From contig CALRPY020000066.1 of assembly GCA_943370145.1 (NCBI GenBank), positions 1 to 23,930 of the forward strand: DNA of 23,930 nt. Direction: 5' to 3'. A model generated the notes under the pieces. It ran no database searches. It was not told the DNA's origin and worked only from the letters and a program-made list of their open reading frames with translations. How positions within the stretch are numbered: position 1 is the stretch's first letter; the number at the start of each line of letters is the position of its first letter. This DNA is from Ga0077536 sp943370145. GTDB lineage: Bacteria > Pseudomonadota > Gammaproteobacteria > Ga0077536. This document shows, one piece after another, positions 1 to 7,648 of this stretch. A program made the position numbers and the translations under genes.

Positions 1-69
1 CGCGCGTCATGACCGTTGCCGTGAAAGTGCTTTTCCGCTGCCCACTGGCTGGCGCCCGTCGAGGAGAGG

Positions 70-100
70 AAAGGTGTCAGATTTGAAATCTGACACCTTT
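70..100. repeat. Perfect 15-bp inverted repeat (REP-like palindrome or terminator)
   Basis: The arm AAAGGTGTCAGATTT (70-84) is followed by one base and then its exact reverse complement (86-100), with a further T at 101. Folded, it gives a stem of about 12-13 bp with a very small loop, A-rich on one side and T-rich on the other. It could therefore act as a bidirectional intrinsic terminator, lying 98 bp beyond the msrB stop on the minus strand. Short, AT-richer palindromes of this style are also typical of REP elements mobilised by Y1-type (RAYT/IS200-like) transposases, but no transposase gene is visible. The palindrome is certain; its role is inferred. The rest of 1-197 shows no convincing gene. 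Confidence 0.7.
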
Positions 101-197
101 TCCCCGCCATGGTCGGAAACGGCAGGCCGTCTGAGCGCAGCGCGGGACACGGTTGCCCGGTGGCAAATCAGCCCCTGAACCCCGCGCAAGGCCGCCC

Positions 198-746
198 TTA
201 TTTCGACGGCACGAACGCGAGCGCGGCGCCGTTGTTGCACCAGCGCTCGCGGGTCGGCGGGGGACCGTCATCGAAGACGTGGCCCTGGTGTCCGCCGCAG
301 CGCACGCAGTGGTACTCCGTGCGCGGCAGGAAGATCTTGAAGTCCCGCTTCGTGTCCAGGTGACCGGGAATGCACGTGAAGAAGCTCGGCCAGCCGGTGC
401 CGCTGTCGAATTTCATTTCCGAGGTGAAGAGCGGCAGCCGGCATGCGCGACAGACGTAGAGACCCGCGCGCTTCTCGAGGTTCAGGTGGCTGGAGAACTG
501 GATCTCGGTGTCTTCCTCGAACAGGACCGCGTAGCTGTCGGCAGGCAGCTGTGCGCGCCAGGCTTCGTGCGGGGTGGACAGCGGCGTGGGGTCCAGCGCG
601 ACGTCGGCCCCCTCGGCCAGGAATTCCTTCCAGCGCGCCTGGATCTTCTCCGCGCCGCCGGCCGGCCGGTAGGCGCCTGCCTGCGCCAGCCGCGGCAGCA
701 TCACCGCCGACAGCATCGAGTACAGCAAGAAGCGACGCTTGTTCAT
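198..746 (-). CDS. msrB: Exported peptide-methionine (R)-S-oxide reductase MsrB
   Basis: This 182-residue protein reduces methionine-R-sulfoxide in proteins, with electrons normally supplied by thioredoxin-like partners. The SelR/MsrB fold is recognised by two zinc CxxC pairs (C99/C102 and C147/C150), the GTGWPSF substrate loop (residues 116-122) and the catalytic cysteine C170 in RWCNNGAALAF. C125 could be a resolving cysteine, but that is a guess. The N-terminus MNKRRFLLYSMLSAVML, ending LAQA-GAY, is an export signal; the twin arginine followed by FLL makes Tat export possible, so the enzyme probably acts in the periplasm. GAGGAAA lies just before the ATG. It sits 65 bp downstream of gshA on the same strand, making a plausible redox-repair unit. 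The family call is secure; export route and partner are inferred. Confidence 0.95.
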   Translation of the reverse strand: MNKRRFLLYSMLSAVMLPRLAQAGAYRPAGGAEKIQARWKEFLAEGADVALDPTPLSTPHEAWRAQLPADSYAVLFEEDTEIQFSSHLNLEKRAGLYVCRACRLPLFTSEMKFDSGTGWPSFFTCIPGHLDTKRDFKIFLPRTEYHCVRCGGHQGHVFDDGPPPTRERWCNNGAALAFVPSK

Positions 747-811
747 TGCGCTTTCCTCAAGGGGCGATGCCGGGTTTGAGGGCGGGGAACCGGCGGAGTT
801 CGGCGCCAGCT

Positions 812-2404
812 TCAGGCGCCGGTGAAGTTTTCCTGCAGCGGCATCGCCTGCTGGTCCAGGTAGGTCGCGAAATCGACCCTGTCGTTCGCCTCCAGCGCGC
901 GTTGTTCGGCGATCGATTTCTCGGCGAGTCCCTTGAAGTGATCACGCAGCCCGGAGCGCAGCGGGTGCGCCCGGAACCAGGCTTCGTGCTCGTAGGCGAG
1001 CCTGAGGGTGTAGTCGAAGAAGCTTACCCGCTGCTCGCGCAACTCCCGCAGGATCCGGGCCGACGGCAGTTGCTCGAGGTCGCGGAGCATGTCGCGCTGG
1101 TGGCGCAGGGCGTTCGCGTAGTGCGGCACCGGCGCGTCCTCGTCGAGAATCGCGCAGATCGGCTCGAGGCCGTCGAAGATGTCGCGGGCCCAGGCCGTCA
1201 GCGGCACGCGCCCGCCGTCCTTGATCAGCACGAGCCCCGGCTCCCTGCCCCGCATCGCGACCGTCAGTTCGTTGTACTCGATGGCCCACTGCTCGGCATC
1301 CGAGATCTGCGGGCTGTCAGCGACGAGGCAGAAGATCAGGAAGGCCTCGAGAAAACGCAGGTGTTCCTCGGCAACGCCGGTGGGGCTGTACGTGTAGCAG
1401 TCCAGCGCGCGCATCTCGACGTACTCCACGCCACGCTCGCGCAGCGCCGCACTCGGTCGTTCGCCGGGACGGGTCGTGCGCTTGGGCCGCATGTAGCTGT
1501 AGAACTCGTTCTCGATCTGCAGGATGTTGGTGTTCAACTGGATGCGGCGGTCGCCATCGTAGAGGCCGATGGCCTCGTAGTCCGGATAGGGCGTGGCGAT
1601 GGCCCGGCTCAGGCTCGTCACATAGGTGTCGAGGTCGTCGTAGGCGATGTTGAGCGCGGCCTGGTTCTTGTTCTTGTACCCGATGTCGCTCATCCGCAGC
1701 GAGGTCGCGTAGGGCAGGTAGTGCGAACAGCCGTCGAACTGCTTGAAGCGGGTGGTGCGCCCGCCGAGGAATGAACTGCAGACGATCGGCGAGTTGCCGA
1801 ACAGCAGCGGCACGATCCAGCCGATGCGCCGGAAGTTGCGGATGAGGCCGAAGTAGTGGTCATCGACGAAGCCGCGCACCGTTGCCGTGTTGCCGATGAC
1901 CTCCTGGTAGCCGGGCCAGAAGTCGAGCGGCAGCGAGTAATTGAAGTGGACGCCGGCGATGGCCTGCATGCGACGCCCGTACCGGTAGTCGAGCCCGACC
2001 CGGTAGACGTGCTTCATGCGCCCGATGTTGGAGCTGCCGTATTCGGCGATCGGCAGCGTCCGGTCGTCCTTCAGCGCGCAGGGCATGCTCGACGCCCACA
2101 GGAGTTCGTCCCCGGACAGCATTTCATAGGCGAACTGGTGCACTTCCGTGAGGAAGCGCATGACGTCCTCGGTGCGCTCGCAGGCCGGCGTGATGAACTC
2201 GGTCAGCGCCTCGGAATAGTCCGTCGTCACGTAAGGGTGGGTCAGCGCCGAACCCCACGCGGCCGGGTGGGGGGTCTGCGCGATTGAACCATCGCGGCGG
2301 ATACGCAGGCTTTCCTTCTCGATGCCGCGCTTGCCGGTCCGCAGGCGCGAGGCGAGGCCGGCCCGCGCGAGCTTTGCAATCCTCTGTTCGGCGAGTCTGT
2401 ACAT
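812..2404 (-). CDS. gshA: Glutamate-cysteine ligase (gamma-glutamylcysteine synthetase), type 1
   Basis: This 530-residue enzyme catalyses the ATP-dependent joining of L-glutamate and L-cysteine, the first and rate-limiting step of glutathione synthesis, in the cytoplasm. The length matches the proteobacterial type 1 family (about 520). Family landmarks are the GIEKESLR motif at residues 27-34, then GSALTHPYVTTDYSEALTEF followed by ITP (51-73), closely resembling E. coli GshA, and a C-terminal half with the conserved EEHLRFLEAF stretch. I chose the ATG at 2404 because it gives MYRLAEQRI, the normal family start. The frame stays open further upstream, but that extension would run into the divergent biotin carboxylase gene and has no family likeness. 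gshB is not in the window. msrB follows 65 bp downstream. Confidence 0.97.
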   Translation of the reverse strand: MYRLAEQRIAKLARAGLASRLRTGKRGIEKESLRIRRDGSIAQTPHPAAWGSALTHPYVTTDYSEALTEFITPACERTEDVMRFLTEVHQFAYEMLSGDELLWASSMPCALKDDRTLPIAEYGSSNIGRMKHVYRVGLDYRYGRRMQAIAGVHFNYSLPLDFWPGYQEVIGNTATVRGFVDDHYFGLIRNFRRIGWIVPLLFGNSPIVCSSFLGGRTTRFKQFDGCSHYLPYATSLRMSDIGYKNKNQAALNIAYDDLDTYVTSLSRAIATPYPDYEAIGLYDGDRRIQLNTNILQIENEFYSYMRPKRTTRPGERPSAALRERGVEYVEMRALDCYTYSPTGVAEEHLRFLEAFLIFCLVADSPQISDAEQWAIEYNELTVAMRGREPGLVLIKDGGRVPLTAWARDIFDGLEPICAILDEDAPVPHYANALRHQRDMLRDLEQLPSARILRELREQRVSFFDYTLRLAYEHEAWFRAHPLRSGLRDHFKGLAEKSIAEQRALEANDRVDFATYLDQQAMPLQENFTGA

Positions 2405-2445
2405 CGTGGCCTCGAATCGCGTTGAAATGCCCGAGCGGCCTCGGC

Positions 2446-2451
2446 AGTATA
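2446..2451 (-). promoter_or_regulatory. Possible -10 box for gshA
   Basis: TATACT on the minus strand (five of six matches to TATAAT) lies 41 bp upstream of the gshA start, in the only AT-rich island of the 145-bp divergent region. I see no good -35 at 17 bp. On the plus strand the same island reads TATAAC (2448-2453) with TTGAAA at 2422-2427, but the 20-bp spacer is too long for a standard sigma-70 promoter. Weak support. Confidence 0.3.
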
Positions 2452-2549
2452 ACAGGCGAGACCTGCGCGACCGCCGCCCCGGCCGACGCCGGGACTCGTG
2501 TGGCACGGGCTCCGGAACCCTTAATCTCCAGCGTCCAACAGAGCGTCGC

Positions 2550-3911
2550 GTGAATACCATCCTCATTGCCAATCGCGGCGAAATCGCCTGCCGCGTGATC
2601 CGCAGTGCGCGTGCCCTCGGCGCGCGCACGGTTGCCGTCCATTCCGAAGCCGATCGCAACAGCCTGCACGTCGAGCTGGCTGACGAGGCCGTGCACATCG
2701 GCCCGGCCAAGGCCGCCGAAAGCTATCTCAACGTCGAGGCCATCCTGGACGCCGCGCGCGCCACCGGCGCGACTGCGGTGCACCCCGGTTACGGCTTCCT
2801 CGCCGAGAACGCCGCCTTCGCCGCGCGCGTGGCCGAGGCCGGCATGATCTGGATCGGGCCGACGCCCGCCCAGATCGAAGCGATGGGCGACAAGGAACGC
2901 GCGCGCCGCATCGCGGTGGACGCCGGCGTGCCGGTCGTCCCCGGCAGCGACCGCTTTCCCGGCGGGCAGCTCGAGGGGCTGACCGAGGCCGCGGCCGCCG
3001 TCGGCTACCCGCTGCTCGTGAAGGCCTCCGCCGGCGGCGGCGGCATCGGCATGCGCCTCGTCGAGGCCGAGGACCAGCTGCTCAAGACCGCCGAGGCCAC
3101 GCAGACCATGGCCGCGCGTTCCTTCGGCGACGGCACCATTTTCCTCGAGCGCTATATTCCCCGGGCACGGCACGTCGAGATCCAGGTCTTCGGCTTCGGC
3201 GATGGCCGGGCTATCCACCTGTACGAGCGCGACTGCTCCATCCAGCGACGCTTCCAGAAGGTGATCGAGGAATCACCGGCGCCCGGCCTGCCGGCCGACG
3301 TGCGCGAGCGCATGGCCACGGCCGCGGTCGCGCTGGCGCGCCAGCAGCGCTATGCGGGTGCGGGTACCGTCGAGTTCATCGTCGACGCGCGCACCCACGA
3401 ATTCTTCTTCCTCGAGATGAACACGCGCATCCAGGTCGAGCACCCGGTCACCGAGATGATCACCGGGGTCGACCTGGTCGCGCTGCAGCTGAAACTCGCA
3501 GGTGGCGACCCGCTCCACGCGCTCGATCAGCAGGCCGTGCAGGCCAGCGGCCACGCCGTCGAATGCCGCATTTACGCCGAGAACCCGGCGAAGATGTTCC
3601 TGCCGTCGCCCGGCAAGCTGAACCGGCTCGTGCTGCCCGCGCCCGGCGCCGGCGTGCGCATCGATACCGGCGTGCGCGAAGGCGACACGATCACCGCCTA
3701 TTACGACCCGATGATCGCGAAGCTGATCTGTTTCGGGCCCGACCGCGACGCTGCGCTGGACACGATGCAGGCCGCGCTGGACGCAAGCGCGATCGAGGGT
3801 ATCGCGCACAACCTCGATTTCCTCGGCCGCGTGCTGCGGCACCCCGCATTCCGCAGTGGCGAGGTCTTCACCGGTTTCATAGACAGCTTCAAGGCCGATC
3901 TGCTCGGCTGA
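2550..3911 (+). CDS. Biotin carboxylase subunit, urea-carboxylase-like
   Basis: This 453-residue ATP-grasp enzyme carboxylates the biotin carried by a BCCP, using bicarbonate and ATP. All main catalytic positions of E. coli AccC have counterparts: K115, K158, H208, E275, E289, N291, R293, Q295, E297 and R340. The glycine loop is GGGGIGM (162-168), with isoleucine where AccC usually has arginine; that variant, and YAENPAKMFLPSPG (343-355 region), recall urea carboxylases rather than acetyl-CoA carboxylase. The GTG at 2550 gives MNTILIANRGEIACRV, the canonical start; longer in-frame starts lie antisense to gshA. The gene opens a four-gene operon with KipI-like, KipA-like and BCCP genes, so it most likely charges that small BCCP. 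Biotin carboxylase is secure; the substrate of the whole complex is unknown. Confidence 0.95.
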   Translation: MNTILIANRGEIACRVIRSARALGARTVAVHSEADRNSLHVELADEAVHIGPAKAAESYLNVEAILDAARATGATAVHPGYGFLAENAAFAARVAEAGMIWIGPTPAQIEAMGDKERARRIAVDAGVPVVPGSDRFPGGQLEGLTEAAAAVGYPLLVKASAGGGGIGMRLVEAEDQLLKTAEATQTMAARSFGDGTIFLERYIPRARHVEIQVFGFGDGRAIHLYERDCSIQRRFQKVIEESPAPGLPADVRERMATAAVALARQQRYAGAGTVEFIVDARTHEFFFLEMNTRIQVEHPVTEMITGVDLVALQLKLAGGDPLHALDQQAVQASGHAVECRIYAENPAKMFLPSPGKLNRLVLPAPGAGVRIDTGVREGDTITAYYDPMIAKLICFGPDRDAALDTMQAALDASAIEGIAHNLDFLGRVLRHPAFRSGEVFTGFIDSFKADLLG

Positions 3912-3948
3912 CGCACCGATCACGAATCGCAGACAGGGGACCCAAGCG

Positions 3949-4821
3949 ATGATGTACGACGAACCGCGGTTTCTGCCCGGCGGGGATCGCTTTCTCGAGA
4001 TCGAGTTCGGCAACGAGCTCAATCTCGAGCTCAATTTCCGGGCGCAGGCCCTCGCCAAGGCCGTGACCTCCGAGGGCATCAAGGGCGTCGTCGAAATCGC
4101 GCCCTTCTTCGCCGCCGCGCTGGTCCACTACGATCCGGACGTCATCTCCAGCGCAGATCTCGAGGCGGAGCTGCGGCGCCTGATCGGCACCGTCACGGCG
4201 GCGGAGGACATCGAAATCCCGAGCCGGCTCATCTACATGCCGGCGATGTACCTGGACCCGTGGAGCGCGGAAGCCATCGACCAGTACATCGAGAAGATCA
4301 ACCCGAACAAGGAGCGCGATCCGGAATTCATCGCGCGCCTGAACGGTCTCGAAGACATCCAGCAGCTCGTGCGCGTGCACTCCGGCACCGAGTACTGGGT
4401 CGCCGCGCTCGGCTTCTGGCCGGGCACGCCGTTCATGATGCCGCTGGACCCGCGCTGCCGGCTGTTCGCGCCGAAATACAATCCGCCGCGGACCTTCACC
4501 TACAAGGGCACCATCGGCATGGGCGGCGCGGCGACCGCGATCTACCCGGTCGACGGGCCCGGCGGTTACCAGCTCTTCGCCCGCACCCCGGTCCCGATCT
4601 GGGACATGCAGCAGAAGCTCAAACCCTTCCGCGAGGCGCCGTACCTGCTGCGGCCGACGGACCGCATGAAGTTCGTGCACGTCACCCGCGAGGAATTCGA
4701 CATGATCGAGCGCAAGTGCGACGAAGGCACTTACGAGATGAACGTCGTCGAATACCAGAAGTTCTCACTGAAGAGCTATCGCGCGTGGGTCGCGTCGCTC
4801 GACCTGAACGCACGATTCTGA
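3949..4821 (+). CDS. KipI-like (PxpB / AHS1) carboxyltransferase subunit
   Basis: The 290-residue product belongs to the carboxyltransferase C/D (AHS1, KipI, PxpB) family. The strongest part is residues 150-220: LGFWPGTPFMMPLDPR, then NPPRTFTYKGTIGMGG, AIYPVDGPGGYQLF and ARTP, the family core motif. In PxpB the same fold works with PxpC and PxpA in ATP-dependent 5-oxoproline hydrolysis; in urea carboxylase it is part of the carboxyltransferase domain. AGGGGA at 3935-3940 is well placed before the ATG at 3949. It follows biotin carboxylase by 37 bp and precedes the KipA-like gene by 9 bp. With biotin carboxylase and BCCP alongside, a carboxyl-transfer role is more likely than PxpB activity or kinase inhibition. 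Substrate unknown. Confidence 0.88.
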   Translation: MMYDEPRFLPGGDRFLEIEFGNELNLELNFRAQALAKAVTSEGIKGVVEIAPFFAAALVHYDPDVISSADLEAELRRLIGTVTAAEDIEIPSRLIYMPAMYLDPWSAEAIDQYIEKINPNKERDPEFIARLNGLEDIQQLVRVHSGTEYWVAALGFWPGTPFMMPLDPRCRLFAPKYNPPRTFTYKGTIGMGGAATAIYPVDGPGGYQLFARTPVPIWDMQQKLKPFREAPYLLRPTDRMKFVHVTREEFDMIERKCDEGTYEMNVVEYQKFSLKSYRAWVASLDLNARF

Positions 4822-4830
4822 GGAGGGCCG

Positions 4831-5805
4831 ATGTTGGAAGTCATCAAACCCGGTCTGGAGACGAGCATCCAGGACTGGCCGGGGCGCCAGGGTTATCTGA
4901 AATTCGGCTTTCCGTGGTCCGGTCCGATGGACGACTGGTCGTTCCGCCTCGCGAACGTGCTCGTCGGCAACCCGGCCGGCGCGGCCGGCCTCGAATGCCA
5001 GTTCATCGGGCCCACGCTCAAATTCCAGCGTGACGGCGTGTTCGCGGTGACCGGCGCCGACATGCAGCCGAAACTGGACGGCCAGCCGGTGCCGATGTGG
5101 ACCAGCATCGCGGCGAAGGCCGGCCAGACGCTCGAGCTCGCGTTCGCGAAGCTTGGCGCCCGCGCCTATCTCGCCGTCGCCGGCGGCATCACGAACGAAG
5201 TCTTCTTCGGCTCGCGCTCGACGTTCCACAAGGGCGGCATCGGCGGCATGGGGGGGCACTCGATCAAGGCGGGCCAGGTGCTGCCGGTCGGCGACGGCGC
5301 TGGCCGCGCCGGGCGCCGCGTGAAGGAGGCGAGCCGACCGGTGATCGTCACCGACAAGCGCTGGGCGATGGAAGTCTGCCGCGGCCCCAACGACGACTGG
5401 GTCGACGACGCCGGCCACGAACGCTTCCTCGCCACCGACTGGAAGCTGTCGGCGAAAAGCGATCGCGGCGGGTTCCGGCTCGAGGGTCCGGACTGGACCT
5501 TCACCGAGAAGGCCTACAACAAGCCGCCCGAACACGGCTCGGAACCCGGCAACATCGTCGACCACGGCTACCCGCTCGGCGCCATCAACCTTGCGGGACA
5601 GACGCCGATCATTCTCGTCAAGGATTGGCCGGACGGCGGTGGCTTCATCAACCCCTACACCGTGCCGGGCTGCGCGTTCTGGAAGCTCGGCCAGTCGAAG
5701 CCGGGCGAGACCTACCGCTTCAGCGTGGTGTCGGTGAAGGACGCGCAGGCGCGCGCGCGGGACATCTCCGCGCTGTGCAATGAATCAAGCATCGAACAGG
5801 CATAG
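4831..5805 (+). CDS. KipA-like (PxpC / AHS2) biotin-dependent carboxyltransferase subunit
   Basis: The 324-residue product is a carboxyltransferase A/B (AHS2, KipA, PxpC) family protein. Diagnostic stretches are PGLETSIQDWPGRQGY (residues 7-22), SGPMDDWSFRLANVLVGNP near 31-50, LECQFIGPTLKF, then AYLAVAGGI and GSRSTFHKGGIGGMGG near 110-150. PMDD followed by FRLAN and GLEC is closer to the urea-carboxylase version than to typical KipA. A strong AGGAGG precedes the ATG. It presumably pairs with the KipI-like product to form one transferase active site. In fused urea carboxylase the KipA-like half comes before the KipI-like half; here the gene order is reversed. Family is secure, substrate is not. 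Confidence 0.9.
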   Translation: MLEVIKPGLETSIQDWPGRQGYLKFGFPWSGPMDDWSFRLANVLVGNPAGAAGLECQFIGPTLKFQRDGVFAVTGADMQPKLDGQPVPMWTSIAAKAGQTLELAFAKLGARAYLAVAGGITNEVFFGSRSTFHKGGIGGMGGHSIKAGQVLPVGDGAGRAGRRVKEASRPVIVTDKRWAMEVCRGPNDDWVDDAGHERFLATDWKLSAKSDRGGFRLEGPDWTFTEKAYNKPPEHGSEPGNIVDHGYPLGAINLAGQTPIILVKDWPDGGGFINPYTVPGCAFWKLGQSKPGETYRFSVVSVKDAQARARDISALCNESSIEQA

Positions 5806-5815
5806 GGGCAACGAG

Positions 5816-6034
5816 ATGGCGCACGAAGTGGAACTGCAGACGGCCGGCAACATGTGGAAGGTGCTGGTCAAGCCGGGCGACGCGGTGAAGGCCGGCGACA
5901 CGCTGTTCATCATGGAAGTGATGAAGATGGAGGTGCCGCACGAGGCGCCGGCGGACGGCACCGTCAGCGCGGTGAACATCAGCGAGGGGGAAGAAGGGCT
6001 CGACGCCGGCTTCGTGGCGGTCGTCATCGACTGA
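5816..6034 (+). CDS. Minimal biotin carboxyl carrier protein (BCCP)
   Basis: This 72-residue protein is just a biotinyl/lipoyl domain. The biotin attachment site is EVMKMEV with K37, and the flanking VKPGDAVKAGDTLF and APADGTVSAVNI are the usual two halves of the barrel. It lacks the N-terminal extension and proline/alanine linker of AccB. An in-frame ATG 36 bp upstream exists, but it lies inside the end of the KipA-like gene; AGGGG about 8 bp before 5816 favours the start chosen. As the last gene of the operon it should shuttle carboxybiotin between the biotin carboxylase and the KipI/KipA-like transferase. It needs a biotin ligase encoded elsewhere. Confident call. Confidence 0.93.
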   Translation: MAHEVELQTAGNMWKVLVKPGDAVKAGDTLFIMEVMKMEVPHEAPADGTVSAVNISEGEEGLDAGFVAVVID

Positions 6035-6068
6035 GATGACGCGCGGCTGGCGCCGCCAATATCGCGCC

Positions 6069-7547
6069 TCAGCGCGCGGCGCCCAGCCCGCGTTCCGCCA
6101 TCTCGACGGCGCGAAACATCGCGCGGCCCTTGTTGAGGGTCTCCTCCCACTCCAGCGCGGGCACGGAATCGGCGACGACGCCGCAGCCCGCCTGGATGTA
6201 GAGACGCCCATCCTTGATCAGCGCCGTGCGGATCGCGATGGCCGTGTCCATGTTGCCGTTCCACGACAGGTAACCGACGGCGCCGCCATAGACGCCACGC
6301 TTGGTCGGCTCCAGCTCGTCGATGATTTCCATCGCCCGGATCTTCGGCGCGCCGGACAGCGTGCCCACCGGCAGCGTCGCGCGCAGCACGTCGATTGCAT
6401 CCTTGTCGGCCACGAGCTGGCCTTCGACGTTGGACGAGATGTGCATCACGTGCGAGTAGCGTTCGATCACCATCTTCTCGGTGACCTTGACGCTGCCGGT
6501 CTCGGCGACGCGGCCGATGTCGTTGCGGCCGAGGTCGATCAGCATCAGGTGTTCGGCGATTTCCTTCGGATCGGCGAGCAGTTCCTGCTCGAGCGCGAGG
6601 TCCTCCTCGGCCGTCGCGCCGCGGCGACGGGTGCCGGCGAGCGGTCGCGTGGTCACGGTGCGGCCGTCGAGGCGCACGAGGATTTCCGGCGAGGAGCCGA
6701 CAATCTGGAAGTCGGCGAGATCCATGAAGAACAGGTAGGGCGACGGGTTCAGGTGCCGCAGCGCGCGATAGACGTCGATCGGCGAGGCTGACAGCGGCAC
6801 CGACATGCGCTGCGAGGGTACGACCTGCATCACGTCGCCCTCGACGATGTAATGCTTGATGCGCTCGACCGCGGCCATGAAGCGCTCACGGCCGAATTCC
6901 GATTCGAAATCCTCCTCGCGGGTCGCACATGGCGCCGACGACGCGGCCGGCGCCAGCGGCTGCGCGAGCTTCGCGATCAGGGCTTCGAGGCGCTGTTCCG
7001 CCGCACGGGCCGCGCCGGCGTCCGCCGGGTCGACGTAGCACACCAGCTCCATTTCCCCGCGCAGGTTGTCGAAGACGACGAATTCGTCGGACAGCATCAG
7101 CATGATGTCGGGGGTGCCGAGGGTGTCCGGCGGGGCGCCGTCCGCGAGGCGCGCTTCCCCGTAGCGCACCGTGTCATAGCCGAAGTAGCCGACGAGCCCG
7201 CCGGAGAAGCGCGAGGCGTCCAGCGCGGGCGCGTGGTAGCGCGCGTGGAATTCCCGGATGAAGGCGAGCGGGTCGCTGCACTGGTGGCGCTCGACGACAC
7301 TGCCCTGGTCCGTGATCGTGATCTCGTGGCCCCGCACCGTCAGCACGCAGCGCGCGGGCAGGCCGATGATGGAGTAGCGCCCCCATTTTTCCCCGCCCTG
7401 CACGGACTCCAGCAGGTAGCTGTACGGCGCCGCCGCCAGTTTCAGGTAGACGCTGAGCGGGGTGTCGAGGTCTGCAAGCACGCGGCGCGACACCGGGACG
7501 CGATTGAATGCCAGGGCGGCGGTGGGCGTGGAGTCGGATACTGGCAT
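6069..7547 (-). CDS. trpE: Anthranilate synthase component I
   Basis: This 492-residue enzyme makes anthranilate from chorismate, the committed step of tryptophan synthesis, with ammonia delivered by TrpG. The N-terminal LLES motif (residues 45-48) belongs to the tryptophan feedback site. The chorismate-binding half carries LIDLGRNDIGRVAETGSVKV, YSHVMHISSNVEG, GTLSGAPKIRAMEIIDELEP and YGGAVGYL. Length is normal. The ATG at 7547 gives MPVSDSTPTAALAF; further upstream the frame has no family likeness. No trpG or other trp gene is next to it: the BCCP gene converges on it 34 bp away and an unrelated secreted-protein gene lies 101 bp upstream. I see no clear leader peptide with tandem Trp codons in that gap. 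Confidence 0.97.
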   Translation of the reverse strand: MPVSDSTPTAALAFNRVPVSRRVLADLDTPLSVYLKLAAAPYSYLLESVQGGEKWGRYSIIGLPARCVLTVRGHEITITDQGSVVERHQCSDPLAFIREFHARYHAPALDASRFSGGLVGYFGYDTVRYGEARLADGAPPDTLGTPDIMLMLSDEFVVFDNLRGEMELVCYVDPADAGAARAAEQRLEALIAKLAQPLAPAASSAPCATREEDFESEFGRERFMAAVERIKHYIVEGDVMQVVPSQRMSVPLSASPIDVYRALRHLNPSPYLFFMDLADFQIVGSSPEILVRLDGRTVTTRPLAGTRRRGATAEEDLALEQELLADPKEIAEHLMLIDLGRNDIGRVAETGSVKVTEKMVIERYSHVMHISSNVEGQLVADKDAIDVLRATLPVGTLSGAPKIRAMEIIDELEPTKRGVYGGAVGYLSWNGNMDTAIAIRTALIKDGRLYIQAGCGVVADSVPALEWEETLNKGRAMFRAVEMAERGLGAAR

Positions 7548-7648
7548 GCGGGGTCCGGTTCGGCCGGCGCGGCGCGGCGGCGTTGCTACGAAAGGCGGGA
7601 AGCCTAGAGCAGCCCGGAAATCGACGCAACCGCGCGCGCGCCGCGCGC

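Noticed and set aside
2405..2710. N-terminal extension of gshA to a start at 2710
   Set aside because: It would overlap the biotin carboxylase start on the other strand and the added residues do not resemble the family, which begins at MYRLAEQRI.
2124..3218. Antisense frame spanning the gshA/biotin carboxylase divergent region
   Set aside because: It crosses two well-supported genes and has no protein-like features; same cause as other GC-rich shadows.
2550..6034. Acetyl-CoA carboxylase accBC operon
   Set aside because: The two middle genes are KipI/KipA-like transferase halves, the BCCP is a bare domain and the carboxylase loop is urea-carboxylase-like, so fatty-acid synthesis is unlikely.
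6035..6068. Small GC hairpin (GCGGC-TGGC-GCCGC) between the BCCP and trpE stops as an intrinsic terminator
   Set aside because: Only five base pairs and no T-run on either side; such hairpins are expected by chance in this composition.
7601..7629. TTGCGT-17-TAGGCT upstream of trpE as a promoter
   Set aside because: Spacing is right but the -10 matches only three of six positions, and no leader peptide with tandem Trp codons accompanies it.
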